Positions 23,278 through 31,243 of a DNA stretch of 64,000 nt are shown here, in pieces (the first letter of the stretch is position 1; every line of letters starts with the position of its first letter). Under the pieces are notes generated by a model that did no database searches, was not told the DNA's origin, and worked only from the letters and a program-made list of their open reading frames with translations. Source of the stretch: Amarobacillus sp046328225 (GTDB lineage: Bacteria; Chloroflexota; Dehalococcoidia; Tepidiformales; Tepidiformaceae); contig JAXLWZ010000012.1 of assembly GCA_046328225.1 (NCBI GenBank), forward strand, positions 1-64,000. Reading direction: 5' to 3'. A program made the position numbers and the translations under genes.

Positions 23278-24234
23278 ATGACGGACATGACCTCGCACCT
23301 TCGGCGACAGGACCTGGCGCGGCTCCTCCACGAGCGCCGCTGGAAGCCACCCGAGCTCGCGCTGCGCTTCGACTGCAGCGTGCGAACCGTCCAGCGCGAC
23401 CTCGAATTCTTTGGCGACGCCATGGGCGAACCGGTGCCCATGGACGACGCCGGCTACTACCTCAACCCCGGCATGCACCCCGTGCCCTCGATCTCGCTGA
23501 CCACCCACGAGGCGCGCGCCCTGCTCTTCGCCATGCGCCTCTTCCTGCGCAACGCCGACGAGCTCGATGAGGACGGCGTCACGCTCCTCGGGAAGCTTGG
23601 CGCCGCCTTCCCCGGCGTCATGGCGAACTACGCCGCCCTCACCGCCGATGACCTGCGCGAACGCCCCCAGAACCGGCTTCGCGCCGGCATCCTCCGCCGC
23701 ATGACCGACGCCTGGATCTCGCGCCGGACGGTGCTCATCAGCTACGCCTCGCCCGGCCGCCGCGCACGCAGCCTCACCTTCGACCCCTATCTGCTCGAAC
23801 CCGGCCGTGCGAACTCCACCGCCTACGCCATCGGCTACAGCCACGAGCACGGTGAGATTCGCACCTTCGCGATCGACCGCATCCGCACCTGCGAGTACAC
23901 CCGCCACGGGTTCGCCCCCGTCGATGTCGCGAACACCGTCCGCCGCATGGGCATGAGCTGGAGCGGCATCGTCAGCCAGGAGGGCGAGGAGCACGTCGTC
24001 GTCGAGTTCTCCCCGGCCGTCGCCCAGCGTGTGCGTGAGAGTTCGTGGCACCCTTCCCGCCGCTTCGAGGACCTGGGCGACGGCGGCGTGCGGCTCTTCC
24101 TGACGCTCCCCGTGCTCTTCGATTTCGTGCCGTGGGTGCTTGGCTGGGGCGCCGAAGCCCGGGTCATCGCTCCCCTCGCGCTCCGCGAACAGGTCGCCGA
24201 GCAGCTCAAGCGAGCCATCGCCCACTACGCCTGA
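23278..24234 (+). CDS. WYL-domain transcriptional regulator (HTH + WYL)
   Basis: This 318-residue protein has an N-terminal winged helix with LARLLHERRWKPPELALRFDCSVRTVQRDLEFF. The WYL-type domain lies near 125-215 (RRTVLISYASPG, YLLEPGRANSTAYAIGYSHEHGEIRTFAIDRI) and a WCX-like C-terminal region follows (VVEFSPAVAQRVRE, VLGWGAEARVIAPLALRE). Such regulators answer to DNA damage or nucleic-acid ligands in several bacteria. No obvious target gene is cotranscribed. Confidence 0.88.
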   Translation: MTDMTSHLRRQDLARLLHERRWKPPELALRFDCSVRTVQRDLEFFGDAMGEPVPMDDAGYYLNPGMHPVPSISLTTHEARALLFAMRLFLRNADELDEDGVTLLGKLGAAFPGVMANYAALTADDLRERPQNRLRAGILRRMTDAWISRRTVLISYASPGRRARSLTFDPYLLEPGRANSTAYAIGYSHEHGEIRTFAIDRIRTCEYTRHGFAPVDVANTVRRMGMSWSGIVSQEGEEHVVVEFSPAVAQRVRESSWHPSRRFEDLGDGGVRLFLTLPVLFDFVPWVLGWGAEARVIAPLALREQVAEQLKRAIAHYA

Positions 24235-24249
24235 CCGTCCTCCGGGCAC

Positions 24250-24280
24250 GAAAAAGCGGGATGACTGCGTCACCCCGCTT
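24250..24280 (-). terminator. Rho-independent terminator of the IscA-type gene
   Basis: AAGCGGG pairs with CCCGCTT, and TGAC with GTCA, across one mismatch. Read leftward the stem is followed by a T5 run. It sits between the convergent WYL and IscA-type genes and mainly serves the latter. Confidence 0.7.
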
Positions 24281-24306
24281 CGTCAAATGCCAGGAATAGG
24301 TCCGAA

Positions 24307-24687
24307 CTAGCAGCAGCGCCGCGCTTCGCCCGAACCGTCCGCCGTCTGGAAGCTCGACCCGCAGGCGCAGCTCTTCGTCGCGTTCGGGTTGAAGATGCTG
24401 AAGCCACTCTTCATGATGTCGTCGACATAATCGATCTCGGCGCCCTGCAGGTACTGCGCGCTCTCCGGGTCGATCACGATCTTGACGCCCGACTGGTCGA
24501 AGATCAGGTCGTCGGACTCGGCACTGCGCGCAAGCGCCATGCCGTACTGGTAGCCCGAGCAGCCGCCGCCCGCCACGAATACGCGCAGCGCGCCATCGGT
24601 CAGTTCGCGCGCCTCGAGGAGCGCCTTCGCCTTCGCGGCGGCCTTGTCCGTGATGTTCACCAGGACTTCCGTCTGGGTAGCTTCCAT
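24307..24687 (-). CDS. A-type Fe-S cluster carrier (IscA/ErpA/SufA family)
   Basis: This 126-residue protein has the three conserved cysteines of A-type carriers: GGGCSGYQYG (Cys 43) and SCACGSSF (Cys 107, Cys 109). It ends in an unusual RRCC tail with two further cysteines. The ATG at 24687 follows GAGGGA with 6 nt spacing. It is separate from the suf operon 6 kb away but probably works with it, passing clusters to apoproteins. Confidence 0.92.
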   Translation of the reverse strand: MEATQTEVLVNITDKAAAKAKALLEARELTDGALRVFVAGGGCSGYQYGMALARSAESDDLIFDQSGVKIVIDPESAQYLQGAEIDYVDDIMKSGFSIFNPNATKSCACGSSFQTADGSGEARRCC

Positions 24688-24849
24688 GCAATCCCTCACA
24701 GTGCTCGGGCACCGCCCGGCGAGGATAACCGCGACCACTGGCCACGGCCCGCTATGGAAAGCATAGTCGCTTCGCACGGAGGGCGTCTATGGCCCAATGG
24801 CTGCGTATTCGCTTCCGGTTCGCCAACCCAAAAGGCCGCGCGCCCGCCG

Positions 24850-25740
24850 TCAGACCGTGATCGTCCCCCGCAGCACGGTCACCGCCGTGCCGGCGATGCG
24901 CACGCCCGTGGGCTCGTCGCCATCCGCGTCCACCTCGATCTCGACGATCCCCGGGCGCCCCATCAGATGCCCCTGTTCGACGCAGTACGCCGTCGCCCGC
25001 ACGAGGTCGTACTTCCAGAGGTAGGCGGCCATCGCGCCGCTCGCGCTCCCCGTCACGGGGTCCTCCAGCGGCCCCCCGTTCGCGAGGAAGTGGCGCGCGT
25101 GCGCCCGGTTCGCGCGGTCCAGCGTCTCCAGCGTGAACGCGTGCAGGCTGAAGTAGCGGCCCGTGTTCTCCAGGTCCCCCAGGTGGCCGTAGTCGGGCCG
25201 GATCCGCCGCAGCGCATCGAGCGACCGCACGGGCACCATGCATTGCGGCGTGCCCGTGCTCACCACCTGGACCGGCATCTCCGGCAGCAGCTCGTCCGTC
25301 CCGATGCCGAGCGCCTGCGCCACCGTCGCGCGGTCCATGCGCCGGCCGAACTCCGGGCGTGCCTGCGTCATCACCACCCGCACATTCCCCGCCGCGTCCC
25401 GCTCGAGGTCGACCGGGAGTACGCCCACGCTGAGTTCCTGCGTCACATGCGCCCGGCCGCTCGCGAGGTCGATGCGCCCCTCCGCCGCCAGCGTGAACAT
25501 CATCGCAATCGTCGGGTGGCCCGCGAGCGGAATTTCCATGCGCGGCGTGAAGAACCGCACGCGGAAGTCCGCATGGGTGGAAGGGAACACGAACGCCGTC
25601 TCGCTCAGGTTCATCTCCCGCGCGATGGCCTGCATCCGCACGTCGTCCAGCCCCTCGGCGTGCGAAACCACCGCGCACGGGTTCCCCGCGTACCGCTGCT
25701 GTGTGAACGCATCGACGACGACGATCCCGTATTCAGCCAT
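24850..25740 (-). CDS. PhzF-family isomerase-like protein
   Basis: This 296-residue protein has the PhzF signature: an early VVDAFT, AGNPCAVV, MNLSETAFV with the catalytic glutamate, AGHPTIA, and GSASGAMAAYL in the second half. The fold is a duplicated diaminopimelate-epimerase type. There is no phenazine cluster here, so it is probably a general isomerase of unknown substrate, as for most PhzF homologues. Confidence 0.9.
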   Translation of the reverse strand: MAEYGIVVVDAFTQQRYAGNPCAVVSHAEGLDDVRMQAIAREMNLSETAFVFPSTHADFRVRFFTPRMEIPLAGHPTIAMMFTLAAEGRIDLASGRAHVTQELSVGVLPVDLERDAAGNVRVVMTQARPEFGRRMDRATVAQALGIGTDELLPEMPVQVVSTGTPQCMVPVRSLDALRRIRPDYGHLGDLENTGRYFSLHAFTLETLDRANRAHARHFLANGGPLEDPVTGSASGAMAAYLWKYDLVRATAYCVEQGHLMGRPGIVEIEVDADGDEPTGVRIAGTAVTVLRGTITV

Positions 25741-25800
25741 GCCGCGAGGATAGCAGACCCCGGTGGCGGGCCTCCGCCGCGCGCCCTACGCTGGACTTCC

Positions 25801-26124
25801 GTGGGACACCGCAAGCAACGCAAACGCGACAGGCGCACCACTCAGCGCGGCGGCTGGGAACCGGCGCCCTTCACACTTCCCGACCCCGGCGACGACCCGG
25901 CCGGGTACGCGCCCCTCCTCGGCCGCGGCGACGACATGTTCGCGCCGTGGGAAGAGCGCGGTTCGCTCCTCGGCCGCGCGCCCGTCAAAGCCTGTGGTCA
26001 ATGCCGCGAATTTATCGAGGATCGTGATGGCGGCCGTGGCAGCTGCCTCCACCCCGGGAGCGGCATCGCCTTCCCCTGGACCGACACCCCCGGCTGCGAT
26101 TTTCACACTCCCCGGCGCCGCTGA
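25801..26124 (+). CDS. Small protein with a C-terminal Cys cluster
   Basis: The protein has 107 residues from the GTG at 25801. The start is highly basic (GHRKQRKRDRR). Four cysteines, CGQCREF, SCLHPG and GCDFHTP, could bind zinc or an Fe-S cluster. The open frame extends upstream, but that part overlaps the PhzF gene in antisense. There is no clear ribosome binding site, so confidence is moderate. No family is recognised. Confidence 0.55.
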   Translation: MGHRKQRKRDRRTTQRGGWEPAPFTLPDPGDDPAGYAPLLGRGDDMFAPWEERGSLLGRAPVKACGQCREFIEDRDGGRGSCLHPGSGIAFPWTDTPGCDFHTPRRR

Positions 26125-26326
26125 AGGCCCTGGTGTCGAAAGCTCCGCATGAATTCCACATTGCAGTTTTCTCGCACGGGAACGCGGCTGGATTCACACG
26201 CGACGTAACGGCGCCTACCAGATCTGGTACCGAGGGGTTGACGCCCTACTACATCTGGGGGACGATGCGCACCGTTCCGCCGCTCAATTGCTAAAGGGAC
26301 TAATCAAACGCTCAGGATTATGGCGA

Positions 26327-26890
26327 GTGCGCTGCCCCTACTGCCACGCCCGCGACACCCGCGTCACCGATAGCCGCGCTACCGACGACGGCATCCGGCG
26401 GCGCCGCCAGTGCGTGGCCTGCGGCGAGCGCTTCAGCACCGTCGAGTCCGTCCAGCTGTCCGTCGTCCAGATCATAAAACGTGATGGCCGCCGCGAGGAT
26501 TTCAACCGCGAAAAGCTGCTCGCCGGCCTCCGCAAAGCGTGCAGCAAGCGCGAGGTCTCGGTTGCCGAGCTCGAGCTCATGGTCGCCGAGATCGAGGCCC
26601 GCGTCATCGCCGACGGCCGCGCGGAAGTGCCCTCCACCTTCGTCGGCGAACTCGCCATGGACGCCCTTCGCAAGCTCGACCACATCGCCTACGTCCGCTT
26701 CGCCTCCGTCTACCGGCCCTTCAGCGATATCGCCTCCCTCAAGGAGTTCGTGATCGCCGTCGAAGAGGGCCGCATCGCCACCCACGAGGAAAAGACACTC
26801 CAGCTCGCCCTCCCCGGCACCGACGCCGAAGCCGCCCGCCCGCGCCTCTTCGATGACGGCGACGGCGCCGCAGCCGGGGCCGCCGGATGA
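26327..26890 (+). CDS. nrdR: Transcriptional repressor NrdR
   Basis: This 187-residue protein has a zinc ribbon at the very start, RCPYCHARDTRVTDSR and RQCVACGERF, then an ATP-cone (VVQIIKRDGRREDFNREKLLAGLRKAC) to about residue 140. The GTG at 26327 gives the family's usual R-C-P-Y-C beginning. A TTG at 26288 would add 13 residues without support. The C-terminal tail of about 40 residues is longer than in E. coli. It senses ATP/dATP and represses ribonucleotide reductase genes, and nrdJ lies just downstream. Confidence 0.92.
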   Translation: MRCPYCHARDTRVTDSRATDDGIRRRRQCVACGERFSTVESVQLSVVQIIKRDGRREDFNREKLLAGLRKACSKREVSVAELELMVAEIEARVIADGRAEVPSTFVGELAMDALRKLDHIAYVRFASVYRPFSDIASLKEFVIAVEEGRIATHEEKTLQLALPGTDAEAARPRLFDDGDGAAAGAAG

Positions 26891-27213
26891 AGATCTGGGA
26901 AGTGCACGGCCTGCGCCTCGATGGCGCCATCCGTTCCACGCCCGATGGCGAGGCTGACGTCGCCGGCCTCGTGTTCTCCGAAAAGGGCTACCTGCTCGCC
27001 GTCCGCGATTTCCGGCCCCAGGAGCTCGTCGCGCTCATTCGCCGCGAAGGCGAAGCGGCCGCCATCACCCGTCTCCTGGCCCACTACGGCAGCGACGAGT
27101 CGGTAGCCGCTGCCGGCGGCCGCAAGCTCGTGGCCGTGCGCGGCGGCTCCACGGCCCCCGGCCCGGTGCTCCGCCGCAACGACGAAGTGCCCGAAATGGT
27201 AGGCCGCCCATGA
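26887..27213 (+). CDS. Small protein between nrdR and nrdJ, function unknown
   Basis: This 108-residue protein has a start that overlaps the nrdR stop (ATGA), so it is coupled to nrdR. The sequence (MKIWEVHGLRLDGAIRSTP, AGLVFSEKGYLLAVRDFRPQELVALIRREG) suggests a small alpha/beta domain. I do not recognise it. The position points to a role with NrdR or NrdJ. Confidence 0.6.
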   Translation: MKIWEVHGLRLDGAIRSTPDGEADVAGLVFSEKGYLLAVRDFRPQELVALIRREGEAAAITRLLAHYGSDESVAAAGGRKLVAVRGGSTAPGPVLRRNDEVPEMVGRP

Positions 27214-27248
27214 CCCACCACCCCCGCGCCGGGATACGCGCGAAACGG

Positions 27249-27277
27249 TAGTCATCCAAGAACGTTTGTTCTACAAT
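27249..27277 (+). promoter_or_regulatory. Promoter of nrdJ
   Basis: TAGTCA (27249-27254) and TACAAT (27272-27277), with 17 nt between, fit a sigma-70 type promoter. They end 38 nt before the nrdJ ATG. Confidence 0.55.
27259..27272. promoter_or_regulatory. GAAC-N4-GTTC palindrome (LexA/SOS-box-like) in the nrdJ promoter
   Basis: AGAACGTTTGTTCT matches the Gram-positive SOS box core GAAC-N4-GTTC with 5-bp arms. It fills the spacer and touches the -10 box, where a repressor would block RNA polymerase. Confidence 0.5.
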
Positions 27278-27315
27278 GTTCACCCCGGTCTCCGCCGGGA
27301 ATGGGAGGTTGGTCC

Positions 27316-29712
27316 ATGGTCACGGTCTCTCGATTTGGCTTCGATTCCGGCGCGGGCGATTTCCGTCCCACCGAACTGTCCGAAAACGCCGTCGTCGTGA
27401 TGGAGCGCCGCATCGTCGCGCGAAACGACAAGGGCGATGCCATCGAGACGCCGGACCAGTGCTTCCGGCGCGTCGCGCGCAACCTCGCCGAGGCCGAACT
27501 CCGCTTCGGCGGCAACGAGGGCGACCGCGCCGCCGCCGAAGAGAGCTTCTACCAGCTCATGGCCTCCCTCGATTTCCTCCCGAACTCGCCCACCCTGGTC
27601 AATGCCGGGCGCGACCTCCAGCAGCTCTCGGCCTGCTTCGTCCTCCCCGTGCCGGACTCGATCGAGGGCATTTTCGAAGCCGTCAAGCACACCGCCATGA
27701 TCCATAAGTCCGGCGGCGGCACCGGTTTCGCTTTCTCCCGCCTTCGCCCCGCGAACGACCGCGTGAAGTCCACCATGGGCGTCGCCAGCGGCCCGGTCTC
27801 CTTCATGAAGGTGTTCGACGCCGCCACCGAAGCCATCAAGCAGGGCGGAACCCGCCGCGGCGCCAACATGGGCATCCTTCGCGTCGACCACCCCGATATC
27901 GACGCCTTCATCGCCATGAAGGCCGACATGACTACCCTCCAAAACTTCAACATCAGCGTCGCCGTCACCGACGCCTTCATGAAGGCCGTCGAAGAAGGCA
28001 CCGACTACGACATCATCAATCCCCAGACCGGCGAGGCCGTCGGCTCCCGCCCCGCGCGCGAAGTGTGGGAGACGATGTTCGCGAACGCCTGGAAGAACGG
28101 CGACCCGGGCGTCGTGTTCCTCGACCGCATCAACGCCGGCCGTGCCAACCCGGTGCCGAAGCGCGGGCCCGTCGAATCCACGAACCCCTGCGGCGAACAG
28201 CCCCTGTACCCGTTCGATAGCTGCAATCTCGGCTCCATCAACCTGGGCCAGTTCGTCAGCGAAGCGGGCGGCCAGCCGCACGTGGACTACGACCGCCTCG
28301 GCCAGGTCGTCCGCCGCTGCGTCCACCTCCTCGACAACGTCATTGAGATGAACGTCTACCCCATCCCCGAGATTGCCGAGACCTCGCACGCCATTCGCCG
28401 CATCGGGCTCGGGGTCATGGGCTGGGCCGACATGCTCATCGCCATGCGCACGGCCTACAGCTCCGAGGCCGCCCTCCAGCTCGCGCGCGACGTCATGGGC
28501 TTCATCCAGCGCGAGGCCGATGGCGCCTCCAATCAGCTCGCCCTCGTGCGCGGCAACTTCCCCGATTGGGCCGATTCCATCTACGGCCCGCGCGGTCACG
28601 AAGGCCCCCGCCCGATGCGCAACTCCACCCGCACCACCATCGCCCCCACGGGCACCCTCAGCATCATCGCCGACTGCTCCGGCGGCATCGAACCCGTCTT
28701 CGCCCTCGCGTTCATCCGCTCGCATTACCTCGACAAGAACGACCCCACGAAGCGCACCGAGCTCGCCGAAGTGAGCAAGGCGTTCGAGGAAGTCGCGCGC
28801 GCCGAGGGCTTCTACAGCGACGAGCTCGTCCGCTTCCTCGCCGAGGGCGGCCACCTCGCCGATCGCGCCGATGTGCCCACGTGGGTCAAGGACGTCTTCG
28901 TCACCGCCCACGAAATCGAGCCCGAATGGCACGTGCGCATGCAGGCCGCCTTCCAGGAGGCCACCGACAACGCCGTCTCCAAGACCATCAACTTCCCCAA
29001 CAACGCCACCGTCGATGACGTGCGCACCGCCTACGAGCTTGCGTACCACACCGGCTGCAAGGGCATCACCATCTACCGCGACGGCTCGCGCGACCTCCAG
29101 GTCCTGAAGTTCGCCGAGAAGTCCGACGAGCAGAAGGCCGTCGAGGCCGCCCAGGCGCTCGTCCTCCAGCACACCGGCCCCGTTCGCCGCAAGCTGCCGG
29201 ATGAGCGCGCCGCCATCACCCACAAGTTCCGCGTGGGCGAACAGGAAGGCTACATGACTGTGGGCCTGTTCGATGACGGCACACCCGGCGAGGTCTTCAT
29301 CAACGTCAACAAGCAGGGCTCGACCGTGTCCGGCCTCATGGACACCGTCGCCATGCTCACGAGCTACGCGCTCCAGTACGGCGTGCCCATCGCCGAGCTC
29401 GCCAGCAAGCTCAGGAACACCCGTTTCGAGCCCAGCGGCCCGACCGGCAACCGCCAGATCCCGATCGCCACGAGCATCGTGGACTACGTGTTCCGGTACC
29501 TCGAGCTGAAGTTCGATGGCGCCCGAGCCTCGGCGCAGCCGCCCCTCATCCCGGTCGAGCAGATCGCCCCCAGCACCGCCGTCGATGAGACCATCAACGT
29601 CTACGACGCGAAGGTGCTGAGCGGCGTCGGCTGCCCGGAATGCGGCGCGGTGCTCTTCTACGGCGAAGGCTGCCTGACCTGCCGCGGCTGCGGCTACACC
29701 AAGTGCGGATGA
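27316..29712 (+). CDS. nrdJ: Adenosylcobalamin-dependent (class II) ribonucleotide reductase
   Basis: This 798-residue protein reduces ribonucleotides to deoxyribonucleotides with vitamin B12. Features are LPNSPTLVNAG, QLSACFVLPV with the first redox cysteine (Cys 107), the phosphate loop HKSGGGTGFAFSRLRP, the active site NPCGEQPLYPFDSCNLGSINL, and NSTRTTIAPTGTLSIIADCSGGIEP. The C-terminus has a zinc-ribbon-like CPECG...CLTCRGCGYTKCG tail with the shuttle cysteines. ATG 27316 follows GGGAGG. It needs no subunit or oxygen. A GAAC-N4-GTTC palindrome sits in its promoter. Confidence 0.96.
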   Translation: MVTVSRFGFDSGAGDFRPTELSENAVVVMERRIVARNDKGDAIETPDQCFRRVARNLAEAELRFGGNEGDRAAAEESFYQLMASLDFLPNSPTLVNAGRDLQQLSACFVLPVPDSIEGIFEAVKHTAMIHKSGGGTGFAFSRLRPANDRVKSTMGVASGPVSFMKVFDAATEAIKQGGTRRGANMGILRVDHPDIDAFIAMKADMTTLQNFNISVAVTDAFMKAVEEGTDYDIINPQTGEAVGSRPAREVWETMFANAWKNGDPGVVFLDRINAGRANPVPKRGPVESTNPCGEQPLYPFDSCNLGSINLGQFVSEAGGQPHVDYDRLGQVVRRCVHLLDNVIEMNVYPIPEIAETSHAIRRIGLGVMGWADMLIAMRTAYSSEAALQLARDVMGFIQREADGASNQLALVRGNFPDWADSIYGPRGHEGPRPMRNSTRTTIAPTGTLSIIADCSGGIEPVFALAFIRSHYLDKNDPTKRTELAEVSKAFEEVARAEGFYSDELVRFLAEGGHLADRADVPTWVKDVFVTAHEIEPEWHVRMQAAFQEATDNAVSKTINFPNNATVDDVRTAYELAYHTGCKGITIYRDGSRDLQVLKFAEKSDEQKAVEAAQALVLQHTGPVRRKLPDERAAITHKFRVGEQEGYMTVGLFDDGTPGEVFINVNKQGSTVSGLMDTVAMLTSYALQYGVPIAELASKLRNTRFEPSGPTGNRQIPIATSIVDYVFRYLELKFDGARASAQPPLIPVEQIAPSTAVDETINVYDAKVLSGVGCPECGAVLFYGEGCLTCRGCGYTKCG

Positions 29713-29738
29713 TGTGAGGGGTGGTGGGTTTGCTCGGG

Positions 29739-29766
29739 TTGGGGTGAGCCGCGAGGCTCACCCCAA
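29739..29766 (+). terminator. Hairpin terminator after nrdJ
   Basis: A perfect 12-bp stem TTGGGGTGAGCC/GGCTCACCCCAA surrounds a GCGA tetraloop, 27 nt past the nrdJ stop. The T-run is weak (TTCG), but the stem is very strong. Confidence 0.6.
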
Positions 29767-29820
29767 TTCGATCCCCCGCCGGCGCTCGCCCGCATCGCCG
29801 CCGCTGCCGAAAACCACGGC

Positions 29821-30447
29821 ATGGCACTCACCGACGACCAATGGATCGCGGAGGCACGGCGGCAGCTCGCCGCCACGGGCACCTGGGACATCCCCGTCAC
29901 GCCCGCGGCCCCGGGTTCGCCAGGTGCCACGACGCCGACGCCGTTGCCGTGCCCGAACTGCGGCCGCGAACTCGAGGTCTTTCGCCGCTACGAAGTGCTC
30001 GCCACCGAGCCCCTGCGCTGGTGCCCGGGCTGCTTCGGCTTCTGGGCCCGCGGCGATGCGCTCTCCGACGGCGTCGCCGATGGCACCGATGACCGCGAAG
30101 CGCTCTTCGCCGCCGAGGCCCCCGCCCGCTGCCATTCCTGCGACAAAGGCCGCCTGGATGCCACCGGCGCGTGCCGTCGCTGCGGATGGAAGCGTCCCGC
30201 GCTAGCGTGCCCGTCCTGCGGCACCCCCATGGGTCGCGAAACCGTGAAAGGCGTCGAGCTCGATGCCTGCGCCGCCTGCCACGGCACGTGGTTCGACATC
30301 GGCGAACTCGGCCGCACGTACGGGCTCGCGCGGCCGCAGTCGCTCGCCGCCGCCACCGTCGATGAGACGGCCGGGCCGACCGACCAGGACCTGATGCTCA
30401 CCGCAGCCCGCATCCTGCTCGGGACGTTCCTCAGGCTGCCGTTCTAA
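29821..30447 (+). CDS. Multi zinc-ribbon (zf-TFIIB type) protein
   Basis: This 208-residue protein has several zinc ribbons: PCPNCGRELEVF with RWCPGCFGFWARGD, ARCHSCDKGRL with CRRCGWKRP, and ACPSCGTPMGRETVKGVELDACAACHGTWFDIGEL. The last is the zf-TFIIB signature. A C-terminal amphipathic helix follows (LTAARILLGTFLRL). The role is unknown. Related small proteins are common beside membrane or stress genes. Confidence 0.8.
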   Translation: MALTDDQWIAEARRQLAATGTWDIPVTPAAPGSPGATTPTPLPCPNCGRELEVFRRYEVLATEPLRWCPGCFGFWARGDALSDGVADGTDDREALFAAEAPARCHSCDKGRLDATGACRRCGWKRPALACPSCGTPMGRETVKGVELDACAACHGTWFDIGELGRTYGLARPQSLAAATVDETAGPTDQDLMLTAARILLGTFLRLPF

Positions 30448-30450
30448 GGC

Positions 30451-30774
30451 CTACCAGATTCCCAGCATCATCTTCACGTCGTCGCTCGCCATGGTCCGCG
30501 GGTCCCAGGGCGGGCTCCAGACGATTTGCACGTCGACATCCTTCACGCCCGGGAGCTCCTTGAGCTTCGCGTACGCTTCGCCGCGGATGACGGGTCCGAG
30601 CGGGCAACCCGGGCTCGTCAGCGTCATCGTCACGCTCACGACGCCCTCGTCGTCCATCTCGACCCCATAGACGAGGCCGAGGTCGACCACGCTCAGGTTG
30701 ATTTCCGGGTCGTTCACCAGCTGAAGCTTGGCCATCAGCTCGTCGTGCGTGGGCAGGGTGGTGGTTTCAGCCAT
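30451..30774 (-). CDS. sufT: SufT/MIP18-like Fe-S maturation factor
   Basis: This 107-residue DUF59 protein contains DPEINLSVVDLGLVYGVE and SVTMTLTSPGCPLGPVI with the conserved cysteine, and ends in VWSPPWDPRTM. Its family helps mature Fe-S proteins. It is the last gene of the suf operon, 10 nt after sufU. Confidence 0.92.
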   Translation of the reverse strand: MAETTTLPTHDELMAKLQLVNDPEINLSVVDLGLVYGVEMDDEGVVSVTMTLTSPGCPLGPVIRGEAYAKLKELPGVKDVDVQIVWSPPWDPRTMASDDVKMMLGIW

Positions 30775-30784
30775 CGATTCGCTC

Positions 30785-31243
30785 CTACAGCGCCGCAGCG
30801 GCGGGTGATTTTGCCTGGTCGAGTCCTTCGCGCAGCACCTTCCAGGCGAGCAGGGCGCACTTCACGCGGACGGGGAATTTCGCGACCCCCTGGAGCGCCT
30901 CCAGGTCGCCGATCTCGGCCGAAGGCTCCGCACCGTCGACCAGCATGGAACTCACCAGGTCAGCGATGCGCTCCGCCTCCGCGATGCTGCGGCCGCGAAC
31001 CTGCTGCGTCATCATCGAGGCACTCGACTGGCTGATCGAGCAGCCCTGCCCCGTGAACGCGAGCGCCGCGATCATCCCCCCGGATACGTCCAGGTCGAGC
31101 GCGATCTCGTCGCCGCAGACCGGGTTCATGCCCTCGGCGTGCTGGCTCGGCGCCGGCAGCGTGCCCCGGTTCCGGGGCTTCCGGAAGTGATCGATGATCA
31201 CCTCCCGGTAGAGGTCGTCAAATTGCGGTTCCGCGATCGCCAT
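30785..31243 (-). CDS. sufU: Fe-S assembly protein SufU
   Basis: This 152-residue protein has the SufU/IscU zinc or cluster site: VCGDEIALDL, GQGCSISQSSAS and KCALLAWK provide the three cysteines and the aspartate. The short insertion between the second and third cysteine (a SufU trait, here AEPSAEIGDLEAL) supports SufU over IscU. It accepts sulfur from SufS. The ATG at 31243 overlaps the 3' end of sufS by 26 nt. Confidence 0.93.
   Translation of the reverse strand: MAIAEPQFDDLYREVIIDHFRKPRNRGTLPAPSQHAEGMNPVCGDEIALDLDVSGGMIAALAFTGQGCSISQSSASMMTQQVRGRSIAEAERIADLVSSMLVDGAEPSAEIGDLEALQGVAKFPVRVKCALLAWKVLREGLDQAKSPAAAAL

Noticed and set aside
26125..27315. Cobalamin riboswitch controlling the B12-dependent reductase
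   Set aside because: I looked for a B12 box in the two gaps (26125-26326 and 27214-27315). None is visible, and both gaps are too short for a full element.
27280..29223. A 647-codon frame antisense to nrdJ
   Set aside because: Gly/Ala/Val/Asp-rich shadow. nrdJ is unmistakable on the other strand.
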